A DNA stretch of 55,057 nt, from assembly GCA_017960805.1 (NCBI GenBank), contig JAGCYM010000075.1:1-55057 (forward strand). The letters run 5' to 3'. Origin of the DNA: Ruminococcus sp. GTDB taxonomy: Bacteria > Bacillota > Clostridia > Oscillospirales > Ruminococcaceae. This document shows, piece after piece, positions 26,362-34,018 of this stretch. The translations under genes were made by a program, and so were the position numbers. A model generated the notes under the pieces. The model saw only the letters and a list, made by a program, of their open reading frames with translations, was not told the DNA's origin and made no database searches. Every line of letters starts with the position of its first letter. Position 1 is the first letter of the stretch.

Positions 26362-27852
26362 ATGGGTTCTGCCCAAAATAAAAAAAGGCTCGGAGCATTT
26401 CCAAGGTTATTAATACTATCTTTCTCATTAATGCTAATTTCCCTGATCAGCATTGGATTATTAGGCAAAAGCTGTTCTCTAAACTTTGATCTGAATTCAA
26501 CAGAAAACTTAATCATTGAATATGATGAAAGCATCGTAGAATGTACAGAACAGAACATAGACGGAAATGTTCTCAACATGGATTTTCGCTCGGTGTCAAA
26601 AGGTGTGTCCTTTGTTGAAGTCAGCGAAGATAACGGTGAGTCGTACTCTGTCAGAGCGCTTTATGTTCACTCATTTGGAATTATAACGATAGACAATTAC
26701 TTCGGCAGATGCAGAGGTGATATTCTCTTTCCGGTATCATTCATCCTTATCCTTATAATGATACTAAACAACTTCCTGAGAAGATATCGTGAGAATACAC
26801 AAACTACTCTATGCAGATATTCAAACGCTTGGCTTCTCGGAACTATTGTATTTATACTCTTTCTGCTCACAAATCAGATTTTAAACATTGTGTACCAGAA
26901 TTCACATGATATGAATCCTTCAGTTCTAAATCTGCTGGAAGGATCCATAAACTCAGCACAGCTGTTTACAATTCTTCTTTTGCCTGTTTCGATCATTGTA
27001 TCACTAACAATAAGCATCAGCAATCTTTTCCTTTTGAAGAATGAAGGAATTTGCCTAAAAAACATGCTTGGATTCCTTCTTGGGATCTTTCTTTGCATAG
27101 GTACAATCGTGCCTAATCTTGTATATCCATTCCTTGAATATACAGGTGCTGAAGTTCACAGATATTCAAGTTTTTTTGTACTGATTGAAAACTGTCTGGA
27201 AGACATTATCGCAATCATTATGGCATATCTGGAATGCGTTCTTCTGGGCACTGCACTTTCTGCTTTAAGAGCTGCAAAACACGTACCTGAATTCAACAAG
27301 GATTTCATACTGATACTTGGATGTCAGATAACAAAAGACGGAGGACTGACCAAACTCCTTCAGTCGCGTACCGACAAGGCAATAAAATTTGCCGAAATGC
27401 AGAAAAAGGCAACTGGGAAAGATTTAGTTTTTGTCCCTTCAGGAGGTCAGGGAAGTGATGAGATCATATCTGAAGGTGAAGCGATACATAACTATCTTGT
27501 TTCAAAGGGAATAGCTGAAGACAGAATACTTGTTGAAAACAGGTCCACCAACACCGACCAGAATATCCGTTTCTCATACGATCTTATAAAAGAGAGAAAA
27601 GAGGAACCGAATATTGCTTTTTCAACTACTAACTACCATGTTTTTCGTGCGGGATGCATTGCAGATGAACTAGGTATACCTATTGAGGGCATCGGTGCCA
27701 GAACAAAGTCCTATTTCTGGATAAATGCATTTATAAGAGAATTTATAGCAACTCTCCATTACGAAAAGGGAAACCATATCAAATCACTGTTTCTAATTCT
27801 TATAACAGTACTCCCGATAGAAGCGATTATTTTCATTTCATATCTTATGTGA
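26362..27852 (+). CDS. Membrane protein with YdcF/DUF218 (SanA-ElyC type) domain
   Basis: 496 residues; AGGAGG before the ATG. One N-terminal TM, an extracytoplasmic segment of about 90 residues, then about six TM helices to residue 305, followed by a cytosol- or surface-facing YdcF domain (about 312-480) and a last TM. The domain shows FILILGCQITKDGGLTKLLQ, VPSGGQGSDEIISEGEAI, NRSTNTDQNIRFS and STTNYHVFRAG, all typical of DUF218. In E. coli members of this family (ElyC, SanA) affect envelope integrity. It is divergent from the ligase/PBP operon, consistent with an envelope role. Precise reaction unknown. Confidence 0.82.
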   Translation: MGSAQNKKRLGAFPRLLILSFSLMLISLISIGLLGKSCSLNFDLNSTENLIIEYDESIVECTEQNIDGNVLNMDFRSVSKGVSFVEVSEDNGESYSVRALYVHSFGIITIDNYFGRCRGDILFPVSFILILIMILNNFLRRYRENTQTTLCRYSNAWLLGTIVFILFLLTNQILNIVYQNSHDMNPSVLNLLEGSINSAQLFTILLLPVSIIVSLTISISNLFLLKNEGICLKNMLGFLLGIFLCIGTIVPNLVYPFLEYTGAEVHRYSSFFVLIENCLEDIIAIIMAYLECVLLGTALSALRAAKHVPEFNKDFILILGCQITKDGGLTKLLQSRTDKAIKFAEMQKKATGKDLVFVPSGGQGSDEIISEGEAIHNYLVSKGIAEDRILVENRSTNTDQNIRFSYDLIKERKEEPNIAFSTTNYHVFRAGCIADELGIPIEGIGARTKSYFWINAFIREFIATLHYEKGNHIKSLFLILITVLPIEAIIFISYLM

Positions 27853-27864
27853 GAACTAAATAAT

Positions 27865-27915
27865 GAACTCTCTCCAAACTCTTTTTAGATAGGAGAGAGT
27901 TCACTTTTTACTTTT
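27865..27915. terminator. Terminator between convergent YdcF and histidine kinase genes
   Basis: GAACTCTCTCC / GGAGAGAGTTC stem (27865-27875 with 27892-27902), followed by ACTTTTTAC on the + strand. The end of the kinase gene lies in its tail, so it may serve both directions. Confidence 0.8.
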
Positions 27916-29509
27916 TAGGGATCTTGATTGTTGTATTAAATCCTTCACCCTTTACAGAAGAAAACTTTACAGTTCCTCCGAGAGCTTCTGTACGTTCACG
28001 TATACCACGAAGTCCGTTGTTTTCACATATATTCGAACAGCCTCGGCCGTTATCCAAAATATACAATTCAAGCATATCTGGAAGGAACTTCACAATAATA
28101 TCGATTCTGTCAGCACTGGAATAACGCATAGAGTTGGTTATAGTCTCACGGGTATTGTCGTAAACAGCATTAATACAAAATGCGAAGCTTTCATCTTCTA
28201 CCCCCTGTGTACAAACATCAATATCCACTCCACGTACTGCCGATGTTACAGTATTGATCGCCCTCGTTACTGAAGTCATAAATTCATCAGAACGCAGATT
28301 ATTGATTGAGCAACGCAGCTGTGTTACACCGCTTCGCGACAAACCATCTATCTCACGTATGTAGCCAATTGTTTCTTCCGGAACATCTTTGCCTGAAAGA
28401 TCTGCATCTATTATACGTGAGAGTGAGCTGATCATAGTAAATGTATGCCCAGCTGAATCATGTATCTCCTGTGCAATACGGTTACGTTCCTGCTCAAGTG
28501 AGAGCTTTTTTTCCGTATCAAGGAGTTCATAGTATTCAGAAACATTAGTTACGATGATAATGCTGGCGATTCTTTCACCCTTTTTGTTAGTGCAGAAGTT
28601 CTGCCTTACGTTATAATAAGCACCTTTGTATTGAAGTTCACAAGATGTCATGTTTTTTTCAATTTTAGTTCCTGTCTTTTTCTTTACAGCATCAATCAGT
28701 TCGTCAAGAGTTGACCCGGTTTTAAGGGATAAAAGCGTTTCAGCATACTGGTTTTTGTATGTCATTATATCATCCGCATCAAATACTACAACTGCAACAT
28801 CAATACTGTCAATAGTATCATTTATAGCGATTCGGTTAATATCCAGTAGACCGTATCGTCCTATTGCCAGAAGAATCATCACAACTGAAAAAGCGAAAAA
28901 TAGCGGTGTAAGCTCAATATCTGTCTTTATTATCTTTACTACAGAAAGCGTGTTGATACATAGCGGTACTGCAATAGCAATCGCTATTAGTATAGACTGA
29001 TTAGTCATTCGCCGGTTACTCTGCGAATGCTTGATGAACATCAGACATATACCTGCAAAAATAAGCACATAATACACTATCTGTGAAAGGTAGTATATTC
29101 TTCCGCAGACAACGTTTCTGAACTCAAATGATATATAATAATGATGATGAATCGGATTAGTTATTACACAAACAAAGAATATGACTGAAATAGCCGCAAG
29201 GAAACGACACGGTCTTCGCAGATACTGACGATAATCAGAATACTCAGCTGCAAACATCATCCATGAAGGCGCAAACGCGCTTATTCCTATATTTCCGACA
29301 ACATAGCTTATCCAGAACTGTTCTGTGTTCACTGAAAAAAGCTTCATAAGCTGTGAGATAAGCCATATCATTACAGCAGCCTGGCAAATAACAAACAATT
29401 TGGTTGAACGGGTGTTATTACCGCGCATCAGTACCCAGATAACAGTACCTATCATGCCAGCCAAACCGATAAGGGAAAGTATCACCGGGATAATATCCAT
29501 CTTCAACAT
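27908..29509 (-). CDS. Sensor histidine kinase with 7TM N-terminus, NarL-type
   Basis: 533 residues. Seven TM helices (about 5-230) match the histidine-kinase N-terminal 7TM domain. A PAS-like region (about 235-325, DVAVVVFDADDIMTYKNQYA) follows, then a dimerisation/phosphoacceptor helix RNRIAQEIHDSAGHTFTMIS, with His in the HDSAGH motif, and a HATPase domain (NTRETITNSMRYSSAD, LDNGRGCSN, NGLRGIRERTEALGG). This is the HisKA_3 (NarL/DesK) class. No response regulator gene lies next to it, so it is an orphan kinase here. It follows glgX by 69 nt on the same strand; no clear separate promoter was found. Ligand unknown. Confidence 0.88.
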   Translation of the reverse strand: MLKMDIIPVILSLIGLAGMIGTVIWVLMRGNNTRSTKLFVICQAAVMIWLISQLMKLFSVNTEQFWISYVVGNIGISAFAPSWMMFAAEYSDYRQYLRRPCRFLAAISVIFFVCVITNPIHHHYYISFEFRNVVCGRIYYLSQIVYYVLIFAGICLMFIKHSQSNRRMTNQSILIAIAIAVPLCINTLSVVKIIKTDIELTPLFFAFSVVMILLAIGRYGLLDINRIAINDTIDSIDVAVVVFDADDIMTYKNQYAETLLSLKTGSTLDELIDAVKKKTGTKIEKNMTSCELQYKGAYYNVRQNFCTNKKGERIASIIIVTNVSEYYELLDTEKKLSLEQERNRIAQEIHDSAGHTFTMISSLSRIIDADLSGKDVPEETIGYIREIDGLSRSGVTQLRCSINNLRSDEFMTSVTRAINTVTSAVRGVDIDVCTQGVEDESFAFCINAVYDNTRETITNSMRYSSADRIDIIVKFLPDMLELYILDNGRGCSNICENNGLRGIRERTEALGGTVKFSSVKGEGFNTTIKIPKK

Positions 29510-29578
29510 TTCTCTTTCATCTCTCTTAACTGATGTATTTTTGAATTTAATAGTTCACGAGCATAAAAAAAGAAAAGC

Positions 29579-31684
29579 TCATTGATCTGTTTTTTTCTTT
29601 CTCTTTTGTTTTTTCCCTATCAGAAGCATTATACTTCTAGGCGTCAGATCAACATAGTCCTTGACATTCAAGCCTGTATGTTTATCATCCGCAGAATATG
29701 CAATCACGTTCCACTTCATTCCTTTTGGAATTATAGGAAGTCCTATTATGTGTTTCTCCCAATGCGCATTTACAGCGCAGTAAATGAAGGAGTCTTCATC
29801 AACATCATAGTCTTTCGCAGACTCGGTATACATAAAACCAAAAGTCAGAAACGGTGTTGTAACATCGATTGACCATGGATTTTCACCATGGAATGATAAT
29901 TCAGGGTATCCTGTACTATTCATCCCTGTATAAAAATCTGTCCTTCGTAGAACTGGATGCTCTTTTCTGAACGCGATTAGTTTGCTGAAGAATTCAAAAA
30001 TATCTCTGTTTTCTTCAAGTCTGCTCCAGTCTAGCCACGAAATAATGTTATCCTGACAGTAAGCGTTATTATTGCCATACTGCGTGTTCATGAACTCGTC
30101 ACCTGAAAGAAGCATAGGTATACCACGGCTGAGGAGAAGCAGAGCAGCTGCGTTTTTGATCTGACGGCGCCTGAGAGCATTTATTTCAGCATCATCAGTT
30201 TCGCCTTCACAACCACAGTTCCAGCTGTCATTATTATCGCATCCATCATGGTTATCTTCTCCATTTGCTAAATTATGCTTCTCATTGTAAGATACAAGGT
30301 CATACATAGTAAATCCATCATGACATGTAACAAAATTGATTGATGCTTCCGAAGAACGATTTCCATACAGATCAGCTGAACCACTCAGACGGCATATTAA
30401 TTCAGGGCCACATTCTGCACTACTTTTAACAAATTTTCGAATACAGTCACGATACTTCCCATTCCATTCTGCCCAGCGTCCCCAATCAGGGAAGCTGCCT
30501 ACCTGGTAGAGTCCTCCGGCATCCCAGGCTTCAGCAATAAGTTTTGTCTTGCCTAAAACTGCATCATGTGCCAGCACTTCAAGAAGAGGCGGACTCGTCA
30601 TAGGGGCACCGCTGCTGTCTCTAGATAGTATAGACGCAAGATCAAATCTGAATCCATCTATGTGATAGTCTGATACCCAGTATCTCAGACAGTCAAGTAT
30701 ATAGTTTCTTACTATTGCATTATTGCAGTTCATCGTATTTCCACAGCCGCTGAAATTATAGTAATAACCGTCAGGAGTAAGCAGATAATACGTCTTATTA
30801 TCTATACCTCTGAAAGATATATATGGCCCCTGCTCATTACCTTCCGCAGTATGATTGAATACTACATCAAGTATTACCTCAATTCCGGCTTTGTGAAGCT
30901 TTTTCACCATATTCTTAAGCTCTTCCGCTGTCAGACCCAAAGCTGATACTGATGCATATCCCGCCTTTGGAGCAAAGAAGTTTACAGTCGAATATCCCCA
31001 GTAGTTACAGAGACGTTCTTCGTTAAACTCTCTTGTATTCTCAAGTTCATTAAACTCAAATATCGGGAGAAGTTCAACACAGTTTATGCCAAGTTCCTTA
31101 AGATATGGAATCTTTTCAATAACACCGGCGAAAGTACCTTTATGCTTTACATTTGACGAAGGATCCTTTGTGAAACTGCGAATATGCATTTCATATATGA
31201 TAAGATCTTTCATCGGTAATTCAAGCGGCTTATCGCCACCCCAGTCATAGTCCTCAGGAATAACCTTTCCACGGAAACGGAAAGTCTCATCAGAATCAAA
31301 GTCTTTGCCCCATTTTTCCATACCGCCGACCAGTTTAGCATATGGATCAAGCAGAACCTTGGTTTTATCAAAACGCTGCCCATCAGCAGGATCAAATGGT
31401 CCGTCAAAACGGTACCCATATTCAAGGTCTTCATAATCAAGACCAAATACTATCATTGAAAAAACATTGCCAATACGAAATTCATCAGAAAACGGAATGA
31501 CTGCAAACGGTTCCGGCTCGCCATCATGATATAACAACAGTTCACAAGATATTGCATACTTTGAGAACACCGAAAAGTTAATTGCGTCTTCACCGACCAG
31601 GCTCGCACCGAAAGGTTTAACTCTTCCACAGCGATACTTCAGGCCGCATATCTCATGAGTCGGATAGTCATCTAGTCTTTTCAT
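29579..31684 (-). CDS. glgX: Glycogen debranching enzyme GlgX (isoamylase type, GH13)
   Basis: 701 residues from ATG 31684 with GAGAGGTG before it; an in-frame GTG at 31693 overlaps that site. N-terminal CBM48-like domain (about 20-140, INFSVFSKYAISCELLLYHD), central GH13 barrel with VIEKIPYLKELGINCVELLP, VVFNHTAEGN, nucleophile Asp in DGFRFDLASI, acid Glu in AEAWDAGGLYQV, and FVTCHDGFTMYDLVSY. A C-terminal beta domain follows. It hydrolyses alpha-1,6 branch points of glycogen-type glucans in the cytosol (no signal peptide). Length is normal for the family. It has its own promoter. Confidence 0.93.
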   Translation of the reverse strand: MKRLDDYPTHEICGLKYRCGRVKPFGASLVGEDAINFSVFSKYAISCELLLYHDGEPEPFAVIPFSDEFRIGNVFSMIVFGLDYEDLEYGYRFDGPFDPADGQRFDKTKVLLDPYAKLVGGMEKWGKDFDSDETFRFRGKVIPEDYDWGGDKPLELPMKDLIIYEMHIRSFTKDPSSNVKHKGTFAGVIEKIPYLKELGINCVELLPIFEFNELENTREFNEERLCNYWGYSTVNFFAPKAGYASVSALGLTAEELKNMVKKLHKAGIEVILDVVFNHTAEGNEQGPYISFRGIDNKTYYLLTPDGYYYNFSGCGNTMNCNNAIVRNYILDCLRYWVSDYHIDGFRFDLASILSRDSSGAPMTSPPLLEVLAHDAVLGKTKLIAEAWDAGGLYQVGSFPDWGRWAEWNGKYRDCIRKFVKSSAECGPELICRLSGSADLYGNRSSEASINFVTCHDGFTMYDLVSYNEKHNLANGEDNHDGCDNNDSWNCGCEGETDDAEINALRRRQIKNAAALLLLSRGIPMLLSGDEFMNTQYGNNNAYCQDNIISWLDWSRLEENRDIFEFFSKLIAFRKEHPVLRRTDFYTGMNSTGYPELSFHGENPWSIDVTTPFLTFGFMYTESAKDYDVDEDSFIYCAVNAHWEKHIIGLPIIPKGMKWNVIAYSADDKHTGLNVKDYVDLTPRSIMLLIGKKQKRKKKTDQ

Positions 31685-31727
31685 TATAATCACCTCTCAC
31701 AAAAGAACAGGCACACACTTTTAACTA

Positions 31728-31756
31728 ATTATACCATATACACGCTTATTAAGCAA
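31728..31756 (-). promoter_or_regulatory. Promoter of glgX
   Basis: Minus-strand TTGCTT (31756-31751), 17 bp, TATAAT (31733-31728). Confidence 0.75.
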
Positions 31757-31840
31757 TATTTTTTCTTAATAATTCCAACTAGAAAATAGATGTATGAATC
31801 CCACCTGATTATTCTATATTAATTTCGAACATAGAAAAAA

Positions 31841-31888
31841 CCTGTCATGTCTTATCATCACATTTTGATAAGTCTGACAGGCTTTTTT
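31841..31888. terminator. Bidirectional stem-loop terminator
   Basis: CCTGTCA..CTTATCA pairs with TGATAAG..TGACAGG, with TTTTTT after it on the + strand and AAAAAA before it, so a T-run exists for both strands. On the minus strand it follows the gene remnant at 31903. Confidence 0.8.
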
Positions 31889-31902
31889 CTTTTTGGAGGA
31901 CA

Positions 31903-32160
31903 CTATTTTATTTTTGAAACAGTCGATTTTTTAGCGATGTCATTTGTTTTTTGGTGCTCTTCAATTTCTTTTTTATTTCCTTGCTTTTGAATAGTATCTT
32001 CTTTCGTTTTCTGTATCCCTACAGCTGACATAAACTTATCTCCGAGGATAAGGGAATCTTTTTTTGGAGTCAGGAACTTATAAGTATATGAAGGTGAAAA
32101 ATCGTTACCTTTAGGTAGTATCTGCGTAAATGCTTCTGAATTTGCTATGCCGCTGACAAA
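31903..32160 (-). pseudogene. 3' remnant of a gene without start
   Basis: 85 sense codons followed by TAG at 31903 are open on the minus strand, preceded by TAA at 32163-32161. The translation begins FVSGIANSEAFTQILPKGND, continues FSPSYTYKFLTPKKDSLILG, and ends KKSTVSKIK. No start codon with a ribosome site exists at its 5' end; the only ATG is internal (FMSAVGIQ). The sequence looks like real protein and has a terminator after it, so I read it as the 3' piece of a lost gene. Family not recognised. Confidence 0.5.
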
Positions 32161-32206
32161 TTATCTGTATTGTTCTTGGGAAGCCGCATTTTTTCGTATT
32201 TTTTTG

Positions 32207-32235
32207 TTGCTTTATTCGCCCTCTTATGATATAAT
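32207..32235 (+). promoter_or_regulatory. Promoter of the partner-switching operon
   Basis: TTGCTT (32207-32212), 17 bp, TATAAT (32230-32235), 58 bp before ATG 32294. Confidence 0.75.
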
Positions 32236-32293
32236 TATAATAGTATTAATTTGCTATATATCACTAGTTACGATACGAAAGGAGTAATCAGAA

Positions 32294-32590
32294 ATGGAGT
32301 ATAACGTTATAACAAGCGGAAGCAAAATGGTCATTGAACTTGAAGGTCGCCTCGATACCACTACTTCTCCGAAGCTTGATGCTTTCATAAGGAATTCTCT
32401 CGAAGGCATTAATGAACTCTGTATTGCTATGGAAAAGCTGGAATATATCTCATCCGCCGGACTTCGTGTACTTCTTGCAGCTCAGAAGATAATGGCCAAT
32501 CAAGGCAGAATGGTCATCACGGGATGCCGCGAAGAGATAACTGAGATTTTTGAGATCACCGGATTCTCCGACATACTGACTATCGAATAA
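32294..32590 (+). CDS. STAS-domain anti-sigma-factor antagonist (first copy)
   Basis: 98 residues, a single STAS domain; AAAGGAG before the ATG. The region around the phosphorylatable Ser is KLEYISSAGLRVLLAAQKIM, typical of SpoIIAA/RsbV. Such proteins bind the anti-sigma kinase when unphosphorylated and are inactivated by it. Its end (FEITGFSDILTIE) is nearly the same as that of the second STAS protein at 33287, so the two are recent paralogues. The next gene, 10 nt downstream, codes for a divergent ATPase-like partner. The cognate sigma factor, if any, is not in this operon. Confidence 0.93.
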   Translation: MEYNVITSGSKMVIELEGRLDTTTSPKLDAFIRNSLEGINELCIAMEKLEYISSAGLRVLLAAQKIMANQGRMVITGCREEITEIFEITGFSDILTIE

Positions 32591-32600
32591 GGAGTTTGCT

Positions 32601-33230
32601 ATGAAAACTGATGTTATTACAGTATACAGCGATCTTAGAGGCCGTGAAGAAGCAATGGATACAGCGGAAAGGTTTGCTGCATATAACGGAATAAAAGGAA
32701 AAGAAGCCATGCATCTGCGTCTTCTAACTGAAGAAACAATATGTATGGTACATGGTATACTTGATGATTTCAGAGCAGATTTCTGGCTTGAAACCAAACA
32801 GACCAAATATGGTCTCCTCTGTATGATCTGTCTCTCAGCTGACAAGCAGGCAAACAGAGTACAGGAAAAGCAGATACTCTCTGTTTCAACCAGCGGCAAA
32901 AATGAAAATGCAAAAGGTATCGGAGGAAAGATACGCGAACTGCTTCGCCGCAGTCTTCAGACAACATCGGCAGATGATGAAAACTTTCTTAAGAGTATAA
33001 ATGAAGCATGTCTTGGAATAGGCACCGGAAGCACGATCTTCCCTGCTCCAAGCGCAGATTTCTGGTCCCTTCAGCTTTACCGCCAAAAGCTTTCCGATAA
33101 TAAGGACAAAAAGGCAGAGGAATGGGACGAACTTGAAAAGTCTATTATATCAAAACTAGCTGATGAAGTTAAAGTATGGCTTGAAAACGACAGAACTGAA
33201 GTTGTAATCGAAAGATACTTCAACGTCTGA
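32601..33230 (+). CDS. Degenerate HATPase-like protein, possible STAS partner
   Basis: 209 residues; AAGGAG before the ATG. By position and by the segment GKEAMHLRLLTEETICMVHG it recalls the N-box of RsbW-type kinases (LxxAVEEIxxNxxxH), but the key Asn is replaced. The DxG and GGLG ATP-binding motifs seen in the intact homologue at 33596 are not recognisable, although GIGGKIRELL lies where the latter could be. A C-terminal helical extension (about 160-209, KKAEEWDELEKSIISKLADE) is absent from the usual family. It may bind the first STAS protein without kinase activity. The homology is inferred from context and weak motifs; the function is uncertain. Confidence 0.6.
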   Translation: MKTDVITVYSDLRGREEAMDTAERFAAYNGIKGKEAMHLRLLTEETICMVHGILDDFRADFWLETKQTKYGLLCMICLSADKQANRVQEKQILSVSTSGKNENAKGIGGKIRELLRRSLQTTSADDENFLKSINEACLGIGTGSTIFPAPSADFWSLQLYRQKLSDNKDKKAEEWDELEKSIISKLADEVKVWLENDRTEVVIERYFNV

Positions 33231-33286
33231 GTCTGATATGTAAATTACATGATATATAACAAATCTTAACTACGGGAGGAAAGAAC

Positions 33287-33583
33287 ATGCATATTGAAAA
33301 AATCAGAGAATCTGAAAAGCTTACACTCAAAATCGAAGGCAGAATCGATACCAAAACAGCTCCTGAGCTTGATGAATTAGTCAGAACTTCTCTTGAAGGA
33401 ATCTCCTTACTCATCATGGATCTTAAGGATGTTGCATATATCTCATCTGCAGGTCTCCGCGTGCTGCTGATTGCTCAAAAACAGATGAACAAGCAAGGGA
33501 AAATGAAGATTATCAACGTAAGCGAAGACATAATGGAAATATTCGAAGTGACTGGTTTCTCGGATATCCTGACTGTTGAATGA
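33287..33583 (+). CDS. STAS-domain anti-sigma-factor antagonist (second copy)
   Basis: 98 residues; GGGAGGAAAG before the ATG. STAS domain with DVAYISSAGLRVLLIAQKQM around the target Ser and C-terminus FEVTGFSDILTVE. It is a paralogue of the protein at 32294 of exactly the same length. It lies 12 nt before an intact RsbW-type kinase gene, which is probably its partner. Together with the Cache-SpoIIE phosphatase downstream it forms a complete partner switch: kinase inactivates, phosphatase reactivates. Confidence 0.93.
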   Translation: MHIEKIRESEKLTLKIEGRIDTKTAPELDELVRTSLEGISLLIMDLKDVAYISSAGLRVLLIAQKQMNKQGKMKIINVSEDIMEIFEVTGFSDILTVE

Positions 33584-33595
33584 GGAGTACATTTT

Positions 33596-34018
33596 ATGAA
33601 AGAACTCGATATTGAAGCTTTAACAGATAACCTGACAGAAGTTATGGATTTTGTCGATGTCCAGCTCGAAGATGCAGGCTGCCCTATGAAAGTACAGATG
33701 CAGATAGACCTTGCCGTAGAAGAGATATTTGTCAATATAGCGCATTACGCATATAATCCGGAAACAGGTCCTGCTACTGTAAGGGTTGAAGTTAAACCTG
33801 ATGGTTCCGCCGTAACTATAACATTCATAGATCATGGTATTCCATACGATCCGCTGGCAAAAGAAGATCCTAATCTTAATCTTCCGCTCGAACAGAGGGA
33901 AATCGGAGGCCTGGGTATTTTCTTAGTAAAAAAGAATATGGATGACGTAAGCTATGAATACGTGAATGGAAGCAACATCCTTACAATGAAAAAGAACCTG
34001 AGAGGTGAAATGACTTGA
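33596..34018 (+). CDS. RsbW-type anti-sigma/STAS kinase (HATPase)
   Basis: 140 residues; GGAG before the ATG. GHKL ATPase motifs are intact: N-box AVEEIFVNIAHYAYN, G1 FIDHGIPYDPLAKED, G2 IGGLGIFLVKKNMDD. It would phosphorylate the STAS protein encoded just before it, and sequester a sigma factor or other target. Its stop codon overlaps the TTG start of the phosphatase gene, so the two are translationally coupled. Cytosolic. Confidence 0.92.
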   Translation: MKELDIEALTDNLTEVMDFVDVQLEDAGCPMKVQMQIDLAVEEIFVNIAHYAYNPETGPATVRVEVKPDGSAVTITFIDHGIPYDPLAKEDPNLNLPLEQREIGGLGIFLVKKNMDDVSYEYVNGSNILTMKKNLRGEMT

